Assembly (NCBI GenBank): GCA_017461315.1
Contig: JAFTYR010000011.1
Coordinates: 1 to 41,017, forward strand
DNA from: Burkholderiaceae bacterium
GTDB taxonomy: Bacteria > Pseudomonadota > Gammaproteobacteria > Burkholderiales > Burkholderiaceae_F
Direction: 5' to 3'
DNA length: 41,017 nucleotides
Positions 35,829-41,017 of this stretch are shown piece after piece. Made by a program: the position numbers and the translations under genes. The notes below the pieces were generated by a model, which saw only the letters and a program-made list of their open reading frames with translations, was not told where the DNA came from and did not search any database. Positions within the stretch are counted from its first letter, which is position 1, and every line of letters begins with the position of its first letter.

Positions 35829-35839
35829 TGGAGTTTTTA

Positions 35840-36454
35840 ATGAAATTTGTTGCTAATACACGCCAGGCGCAAGGTACGGGTGCGAGCCGCCGCCTTCGTC
35901 GTGCTAATAAAGTTCCAGGTATCGTTTACGGTGGCAAGGTTGCTGCTACCCCTGTTGAAATCGATCATAACTTCATTTTCCATGCTTTACGCAAGGAAAA
36001 ATTCCATGCATCTATTCTTGACATGGAATTAGATGGTCAGGTAGAAAAGGTTTTGTTGCGTTCTTTCCAAATGCATCCATACAAACCTCAGGTTCTCCAT
36101 ATCGATTTCCAGAGAATCGCTGCTGACGAACCTATTCGTATGCGTGTACCTCTTCACTTCCAGGGCGAAGAAGTTTCTCCAGCAGTTACACTCAACAAGT
36201 GTAATGTTAACCATGCATTAACAGAACTTGAAGTTTCTTGCTTACCAGCTCAATTGCCAGAATTCATCACTGTTGATCTTTCTAAGCTTTCCGTAACAGA
36301 ACCAGTTGTCCACGTTTCTGATCTTGCACTCCCAGAAGGTGTTGTTGCAGTTCTCAAACCAGGTGAAAACCCATCTGTTGCTTCAGCTGTTGTAGTTGGA
36401 GAAGAAACTGGTGCAACAGAAGAAGCTGGCGCTGAAGAGTCTGCTGCTAACTAA
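35840..36454 (+). CDS. rplY: 50S ribosomal protein L25 (CTC/TL5 long form)
   Basis: 204 residues: the L25 5S-rRNA-binding domain (FVANTRQAQGTGASRRLRRANKVPGIVYGG, then PYKPQVLHIDFQRI) and the additional beta domain of the CTC/TL5 type, ending in an acidic Glu/Ala tail. ATG 35840 is preceded by GGAG 7 bases upstream; an in-frame TTG at 35828 would add four residues. Neighbours prs and pth are the normal partners in proteobacteria. Confidence 0.96.
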   Translation: MKFVANTRQAQGTGASRRLRRANKVPGIVYGGKVAATPVEIDHNFIFHALRKEKFHASILDMELDGQVEKVLLRSFQMHPYKPQVLHIDFQRIAADEPIRMRVPLHFQGEEVSPAVTLNKCNVNHALTELEVSCLPAQLPEFITVDLSKLSVTEPVVHVSDLALPEGVVAVLKPGENPSVASAVVVGEETGATEEAGAEESAAN

Positions 36455-36482
36455 TACTAGTAACTGTTTCTAGTTGCTTTAA

Positions 36483-36518
36483 ATGCCCCGTAACTCACCA
36501 TGGTTGCGGGGTATTTAT
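36483..36518 (+). terminator. Terminator after rplY
   Basis: ATGCCCCGTAAC pairs with GTTGCGGGGTAT (two G-T pairs) around TCACCATG, followed by TTATT. Confidence 0.7.
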
Positions 36519-36528
36519 TCAATGAACT

Positions 36529-36546
36529 GAAGGTGAATTCACCTTC
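36529..36546. repeat. Perfect 18-base palindrome upstream of the RNA helicase gene
   Basis: GAAGGTGAATTCACCTTC reads the same on both strands. It lies 28 bases before the helicase ATG and 10 bases after the rplY terminator, so it overlaps either the promoter (operator) or the 5' leader. As a DNA site it would suit a dimeric repressor; in RNA it could form a short stem. Confidence 0.6.
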
Positions 36547-36574
36547 GATATATATTGGATTAAATGTAAAGATT

Positions 36575-38302
36575 ATGTCTGAAAATCCTTTTGTAAATCT
36601 TGGTTTATCTATCAATCTTTCTGAAACCCTTCTTAAGCTTGGTTTTGAAGAACCAACTCCAATTCAAAATTCAGCGATTCCTGTTCTAATTGAAGGAAAA
36701 GATGTTTTAGGACAAGCTGCTACGGGTACTGGTAAAACTGCTGCATTTTCTTTACCTTTAATTCAACGTTATTGTTTAGATCAAAGGCCTGGTGCTCCAT
36801 TAGTTCTCATTTTGACTCCTACCCGAGAATTATGTATTCAAGTATCAGAATCTATTAATAGTTATTCTCACTCTTCCGGAGTTGTTGTTTTACCTATTTA
36901 TGGTGGACAAGATTATTCTCGTCAGATCAGAGGTTTAAATCGTGGTGTTCACATTGTCGTAGCAACACCAGGAAGAACTATTGATCACATCAAAAAGGGA
37001 ACTTTAGATTTATCTAACATCAAAGCTGTCGTTCTCGATGAAGCCGATGAAATGTTAGATATGGGATTTGCTGAAGAATTAGAAGCTATTTTCGATATGC
37101 TTCCAGAAAATAGACAGAACGCACTATTTTCTGCCACGATGCCTGATCGCATTCTTCATATGGCTGAAAGACGTTTAAATAATCACGTCAGTATTGAAAT
37201 TCCGAGAGAGAAATATCTCGATAACGAAAAACCACGAGTTAAGCAATCCGCTTATATCGTTGGAAAAAATTATAGATCTGCCGCTCTTGGTCGAGTATTA
37301 GATATTGAAAGTCCTAAATTAGCCATTGTTTTTGCTCGAACTCGTACAGAAGTTGATGAGTTAACCGAAACATTAAGAGGACGTGGATACTGTGTTGAAG
37401 CCCTTCACGGTGGTTTAGATCAACAACAACGTGACCGAGTTATGAAACGTGCAAGAAATGGTTCTATTGATATTATCGTAGCGACAGATGTCGCCGCTCG
37501 AGGTATCGATATCGAACAATTGTCACACGTGATTAACTATGGTATTCCTTATTCTAGTGAAACCTATATCCATCGTATTGGACGAACAGGAAGAGCTGGA
37601 AGAGAGGGTTCTGCCATTACAATCTTAGAACCTAGAGAAGCTAGATTATTAAGAAATATCGAGAAGGAATTAAAGCAAAGAATTCCAGTACTGTCTGTAC
37701 CTACAGCAACAGACGTACACGCAAAACGTTTAGATTTAACAAAAACAGCAATTCATGAAATTTTGTTATCTGATGAAAATCTAGATAAGTACTATCCAAT
37801 TGTTGAAAATTTAACGGATGAATTTGATTTATTAAAGGTCGCCGCTGCCGCTGCTAAGCTCGCTAATGAATCGAGTTTTGGTGAATCCGACGAAATCGTC
37901 ATTCCTAACACACATCAAAACTTCAACAAGAATACCTCAAATAAAGAAAAAACTTCCTTTAAAAAGAATAAGTTCTCTTCTGAAGGAATGGTTCGCTTAT
38001 TCTTTGGAATTGGTAGAAACACAAATATCCGTCCTCAGGATCTTGTTGGTGCCATCGCTAACGAAGTTGGTATTTCTTCAAAGAAAATTGGTGCAATCGA
38101 TATTGCTGACAGATTTTCTTTGGTTGAGATCGATGGTGATGTAGCAGGAGATGTTGTCAAGACTCTACGTAACGTATACATCAAAGGTAAACAAGTCATT
38201 GTTCGTTACGATAGACCAGAATTTAGCAAAGCAAAGCCTGCAAAGAATTCTAACGATCGATTCAAAGGTGATGTAAAACCCAGAAGAAAAAACTTTAAAT
38301 AA
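36575..38302 (+). CDS. deaD: DEAD-box ATP-dependent RNA helicase (DeaD/CsdA-like)
   Basis: 575 residues. Helicase motifs: PTPIQNSAIP (Q motif), AATGTGKT, PTRELCIQV, TPGR, VLDEADEM, SAT, VFARTRTE, VATDVAARGID and HRIGRTGRAG. After a Lys/Asn-rich linker (about 460-480) comes the DbpA-type RNA-binding domain (FSSEGMVRLFFGIGRNTNIRPQDLVGAIA...) and a basic tail. This architecture is that of DeaD/CsdA/DbpA, helicases in ribosome assembly and cold adaptation. ATG 36575 (MSENPFVNLGLS) is the family start; the open frame upstream runs through the rplY terminator. Confidence 0.93.
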   Translation: MSENPFVNLGLSINLSETLLKLGFEEPTPIQNSAIPVLIEGKDVLGQAATGTGKTAAFSLPLIQRYCLDQRPGAPLVLILTPTRELCIQVSESINSYSHSSGVVVLPIYGGQDYSRQIRGLNRGVHIVVATPGRTIDHIKKGTLDLSNIKAVVLDEADEMLDMGFAEELEAIFDMLPENRQNALFSATMPDRILHMAERRLNNHVSIEIPREKYLDNEKPRVKQSAYIVGKNYRSAALGRVLDIESPKLAIVFARTRTEVDELTETLRGRGYCVEALHGGLDQQQRDRVMKRARNGSIDIIVATDVAARGIDIEQLSHVINYGIPYSSETYIHRIGRTGRAGREGSAITILEPREARLLRNIEKELKQRIPVLSVPTATDVHAKRLDLTKTAIHEILLSDENLDKYYPIVENLTDEFDLLKVAAAAAKLANESSFGESDEIVIPNTHQNFNKNTSNKEKTSFKKNKFSSEGMVRLFFGIGRNTNIRPQDLVGAIANEVGISSKKIGAIDIADRFSLVEIDGDVAGDVVKTLRNVYIKGKQVIVRYDRPEFSKAKPAKNSNDRFKGDVKPRRKNFK

Positions 38303-38313
38303 CATTTATCAAA

Positions 38314-38907
38314 ATGAAATTAGCCGAAGGAATTAAACTCATTGTTGGTTTAGGTAATATTGGTAACGAATATGCAGAAACAAGGCACAATGTCGGTTTC
38401 TGGTACATTGACCAGATTGCTCAACGACACAATACTCTCTTTACAGAACAAAAGAAGTTTCTGGGTAAAACAGCAAAAATTCGTTTAAACAGTGATGAGC
38501 TTATCCTTCTAAAACCTTCTACTTTGATGAATCGATCGGGATTATCTGTTGTTGCTTTATCGCACTTCTATAAACTACAACCAAAACAGATATTGGTGGT
38601 ACACGATGATCTCGATCTAATGCCCGGTGTAAAAAAATTTCGCTTGGGTGGTGGTACTGGAGGCCACAATGGGCTAAAAAGTATTACCCAACAATTAGGA
38701 TCTAGTGACTATTACAGACTTCGATTTGGTATTGGTCACCCTAGATCCCTAAATCTTCAAATACAAGTAGCTGATTTTGTTTTATCTTCACCAAACAAGG
38801 AAGATCGATCGAAAATCGATGATTGCATCGATTCCTCGCTCACTGTGATCGATGATTTGTCTAAGGGAAATTTCGATTTAGTTTTTCAACAAGTTAATAC
38901 AAAGTAA
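38314..38907 (+). CDS. pth: Peptidyl-tRNA hydrolase
   Basis: 197 residues; recycles peptidyl-tRNA. Visible: LIVGLGNIGNEYAETRHNVGF with Asn15 and catalytic His25, LMNRSG, VHDDLD with the catalytic-pair Asp, and GGTGGHNGLKS. ATG 38314 lies 11 bases after the helicase stop with no clear ribosome site. In relatives pth follows rplY directly; here the helicase gene lies between them. Confidence 0.96.
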   Translation: MKLAEGIKLIVGLGNIGNEYAETRHNVGFWYIDQIAQRHNTLFTEQKKFLGKTAKIRLNSDELILLKPSTLMNRSGLSVVALSHFYKLQPKQILVVHDDLDLMPGVKKFRLGGGTGGHNGLKSITQQLGSSDYYRLRFGIGHPRSLNLQIQVADFVLSSPNKEDRSKIDDCIDSSLTVIDDLSKGNFDLVFQQVNTK

Positions 38908-39193
38908 AGATTGCTAAATAAACGGTAAATTTTCCTCTGATACTATTTAAAAAAATATATAACACTCAAGTAACAGAAATAAATAGTTTTTTCGTTATTG
39001 AAACAAGAAATAATCGATAATTATTTTTAAAAATGGTAGGATGTTAAATTCTATTTCACATAGACTCTTTGAACGTTAACTTGTTTTAACGAAGTGCTCT
39101 TTGAGAATAACTTCGAACGTTATACAAAGCAACTGTGATAATCAAAAAATCACAGAATTTACTAGATCTAATTAATCTTTAATAGGGATACGA
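38908..39193 (+). promoter_or_regulatory. Long A+T-rich leader of ychF with two boxA-like elements
   Basis: 286 bases without a gene. CTCTTTGA occurs twice (39065-39072 in GACTCTTTGAACGTTAA and 39103-39110 in GTGCTCTTTGAGAATAA), resembling the rRNA antitermination boxA (TGCTCTTTAACA). CGTTAA/TTAACG and CGAAGT/ACTTCG inverted repeats surround them, and CTGTGAT/ATCACAG (39133-39155) follows. Possible promoter elements upstream are unclear. It may be a structured leader, a small RNA, or an rRNA-leader-derived segment. Confidence 0.4.
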
Positions 39194-40288
39194 ATGGGAT
39201 TAAAGTGCGGAATTGTTGGCTTACCTAATGTTGGTAAATCAACTTTATTTAATGCGTTAACAAAAGCTGGTATTGCTGCGGAGAACTACCCGTTCTGTAC
39301 CATTGAGCCCAATGTAGGCATTGTTGAAGTACCAGACCCTCGCCTCGATAAACTGGCTGAAATTATTCATCCTCAAAGAACTGTTCCTGCAACTGTTGAA
39401 TTCGTTGATATCGCTGGTCTTGTTGCAGGTGCTAGTAAGGGGGAAGGCTTAGGTAATCAATTCCTAGCTAACATCCGAGAATGTGATGCTATTGCTCATA
39501 TCGTTCGTTGCTTTAACGATGAAAATATTGTTCACGTTGCTGGTCAAGTTAACCCAATTGAAGATATTGAAGTGATTAATACTGAATTAGCTCTAGCTGA
39601 TTTAGCAACGGTTGAAAAACAATTAAATCGATATTCAAAGCAAGCTAGATCCGGTGGCGATAAGGAAGCTTTGAAGCTGGTTTTAGTATTAGAAAAAATT
39701 CTTCCTGCTTTAAATGAAGCAAAGTCTGTTAGAAGTGTTGATTTAACAGAAGACGAACTAAAAATTATTCGTCCTTTATTCCTTCTTACGGCAAAACCCA
39801 TCATGTACGTTGCGAACGTAGAAGAAGATGGCTTTGAAAATAACGAACTTTTAAATCAAGTTAAAGAATACGCACAAAAGGAAAAAGCTCCTGTTGTTGC
39901 AGTTTGCGCTAAAGTTGAAGCTGAAATTTCTGATCTCTCAGAAGAAGATAAACATATTTTCTTAGAAGATATGGGAATGGACGAACCAGGATTAGACCGT
40001 TTAATCCGTGCAGGATATGAACTTCTTGGTTTACAGACCTACTTCACAGCAGGTGAAAAAGAAGTTCGTGCATGGACAATCCATAAGGGTGACTTAGCCC
40101 CGCAAGCAGCTGGTGTCATCCACACTGATTTTGAAAGAGGTTTCATTCGTGCCCAAACGATTGCCTACGAAGATTTTATCCGGTACAAAGGCGAAGCTGG
40201 CGCTAAAGAAGCTGGAAAGATGAGAGCAGAAGGCAAAGAATACGTAGTCAAAGATGGCGATGTAATGAATTTCTTATTTAACGTTTAA
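39194..40288 (+). CDS. ychF: Ribosome-associated ATPase YchF (Obg-like)
   Basis: 364 residues: P-loop GLPNVGKST, switch segment [32 protein letters not shown], a coiled-coil insertion near 130-200 and a C-terminal TGS domain ([24 protein letters not shown]...). YchF binds ATP and ribosomes and is linked to oxidative-stress responses. AGGGA lies 7 bases before the ATG. The following HTH gene starts 5 bases after its stop. Confidence 0.97.
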   Translation: MGLKCGIVGLPNVGKSTLFNALTKAGIAAENYPFCTIEPNVGIVEVPDPRLDKLAEIIHPQRTVPATVEFVDIAGLVAGASKGEGLGNQFLANIRECDAIAHIVRCFNDENIVHVAGQVNPIEDIEVINTELALADLATVEKQLNRYSKQARSGGDKEALKLVLVLEKILPALNEAKSVRSVDLTEDELKIIRPLFLLTAKPIMYVANVEEDGFENNELLNQVKEYAQKEKAPVVAVCAKVEAEISDLSEEDKHIFLEDMGMDEPGLDRLIRAGYELLGLQTYFTAGEKEVRAWTIHKGDLAPQAAGVIHTDFERGFIRAQTIAYEDFIRYKGEAGAKEAGKMRAEGKEYVVKDGDVMNFLFNV

Positions 40289-40293
40289 TTTAT

Positions 40294-40671
40294 ATGGCAT
40301 TAACCAGTACAAAACAAAGAATTACAATAGGCTCTCGACTCCGTGAGGAGAGAGAAAGGCTCGGCTACTCTGAATTGCAGATTGCTCAGCTTCTAGGTAT
40401 TCCATTAGAGACCTATTTACGCTTTGAATCTGGTGAATCCGATCCTGGAATATATCGGATGCCTAGACTATTTGCTATTGGTTTTGATGTCCTTTACATC
40501 ATTACTGAAGAAAGACATATTCCAGGACTTGAAGAGGATCTCTTGTTGAAAAGGTTTAGATCCCTTTCCTTAAAAGGAAAAGTGGCTATCTTTAATACAA
40601 TGGATGCCCTTGAGCGTTTAGGACCAAACCTTAAACAGAAAATTAGAAAAGTGAAACGAACTCACGAGTAG
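40294..40671 (+). CDS. Small helix-turn-helix (Cro/C1-type) regulator
   Basis: 125 residues with an HTH_3 domain near 14-68 (RLREERERLGYSELQIAQLLGIPLETYLRFESGESDPGIYRM...) and a basic C-terminal tail (NLKQKIRKVKRTHE). The layout, a Cro/C1 domain plus a short helical tail, resembles small phage-like transcription regulators, but no mobile element surrounds it. It is co-transcribed with ychF (5-base gap) and ends at a strong terminator. Targets unknown; the palindromes in this window are candidates only by proximity. Confidence 0.85.
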   Translation: MALTSTKQRITIGSRLREERERLGYSELQIAQLLGIPLETYLRFESGESDPGIYRMPRLFAIGFDVLYIITEERHIPGLEEDLLLKRFRSLSLKGKVAIFNTMDALERLGPNLKQKIRKVKRTHE

Positions 40672-40686
40672 ATAAAATTTTACTAG

Positions 40687-40717
40687 TCTGCAATTTTTCA
40701 AATTGCAGATTTTTTTA
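40687..40717 (+). terminator. Terminator after the HTH gene
   Basis: TCTGCAATTT pairs perfectly with AAATTGCAGA around TTC and is followed by eight T residues. Confidence 0.9.
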
Positions 40718-40883
40718 TCCTCTAAAACGCACTTAAATACGTCATAACGCCCTTAGTTCCCGATCAAGGGAAAGTTATACAAATCGCATCAAGAAACTCT
40801 TAGAGACCCTATTTAAGAAGAATTCAAGCTTATCCCAAGAACCAATATGTTATTTTTTAGTATTCAGCAAAATTCGCCAGAAT

Positions 40884-40911
40884 TAGACATAGGATTTTGA
40901 TTATTTATTAA
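40884..40911 (+). promoter_or_regulatory. Candidate stable-RNA (rrn) promoter
   Basis: TAGACA and TATTAA are 16 bases apart, followed by the G+C-containing discriminator GGCTGT and preceded by A+T-rich sequence, as for rRNA promoters. No gene is seen in 40718-41017, which fits an rRNA operon leader. Inferred by eye. Confidence 0.35.
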
Positions 40912-41002
40912 GGCTGTAATCTGTTGATATCACAACGTTTTCTTGCACTTTAAGTTTCTAAAGAAAAAAAGAAACAATAAATCTCAAATAAAACTCTCTC
41001 TC

Positions 41003-41017
41003 GAGCTCTTTGACTAA
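41003..41017 (+). promoter_or_regulatory. boxA-like antitermination element at the window edge
   Basis: GAGCTCTTTGACTAA closely resembles the boxA of proteobacterial rRNA leaders (GCTCTTTAACA-type). An inverted repeat GTTTCT/AGAAAC (about 40953-40975) just upstream could be the boxB hairpin. It predicts a 16S rRNA gene shortly to the right of the window. Confidence 0.5.

Noticed and set aside
36500..36574. An N-terminal extension of the DEAD-box helicase
   Set aside because: The frame runs back through the rplY terminator and the palindrome; residues before MSENPF are not family-like.
40294..40671. The HTH gene as evidence of a prophage or toxin-antitoxin module
   Set aside because: There is no partner toxin, integrase, attachment site or phage gene; it is tightly linked to ychF.

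Overview
The window is a compact, low-G+C piece of a bacterial chromosome that looks betaproteobacterial (Burkholderiales, Alcaligenaceae-like). This is inferred from gene content and order: mreB / gatCAB; EIIA-HPr-EI; fmt-rsmB-DUF4390-ntrY-ntrX-trkA-trkH; TPR protein-lolB-ispE-tRNA-Gln-prs-rplY-pth-ychF; and small DUF1840 and DUF4390 proteins. The base composition suggests a reduced, A+T-rich relative of Bordetella (the Taylorella/Pelistega/Basilea type of genome), but no species can be named from the sequence alone. I see no insertion sequence, prophage, CRISPR array or defence island.

Layout: 1-203 is the start of mreB (minus). 365-3584 is gatC-gatA-gatB, which makes Gln-tRNA(Gln)/Asn-tRNA(Asn) by transamidation. 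gatB is interrupted by three in-frame TAA codons exactly where the family has glutamates. 3.7-7.2 kb holds pyrE (minus), then exonuclease III, an RsuA-type pseudouridine synthase and an AmpG-like permease (plus). 7.3-10.4 kb (minus) is an EIIA(Man-type)-HPr-EI phosphorelay followed by a YecA/UPF0149 protein, with no sugar permease. 10.5-19.7 kb holds DUF1840 (plus), then a long minus-strand operon read fmt, rsmB, DUF4390, ntrY, ntrX, trkA, trkH, linking rRNA/initiator-tRNA modification, a two-component system and potassium uptake. 19.7-25.2 kb holds an alpha/beta hydrolase, def, topB and a DUF21/CBS membrane protein. 25.4-29.3 kb is an amino-acid ABC importer (aapJ, aapQ, aapM) without an adjacent ATPase gene, plus a DUF1857/SRPBCC protein. 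29.3-31.4 kb holds ahpC-type peroxiredoxin and an M20 peptidase. 31.5-38.9 kb is envelope and translation housekeeping (TPR protein, lolB, ispE, tRNA-Gln, prs, rplY, DEAD-box helicase, pth). 39.2-40.7 kb is ychF and a small HTH regulator.

The right edge probably runs into an rRNA operon: the last 15 bases are a boxA-like antitermination element and a plausible stable-RNA promoter lies about 100 bases before it. Two similar CTCTTTGA elements sit in the long leader of ychF.

No unambiguously new system is visible. The observation most worth checking is the triple-stop gatB. Next come RNA-level control elements: a perfect palindrome ahead of the RNA helicase, a hairpin at the rsmB/DUF4390 junction, an aapJ-aapQ intercistronic hairpin, and boxA-like repeats before ychF.
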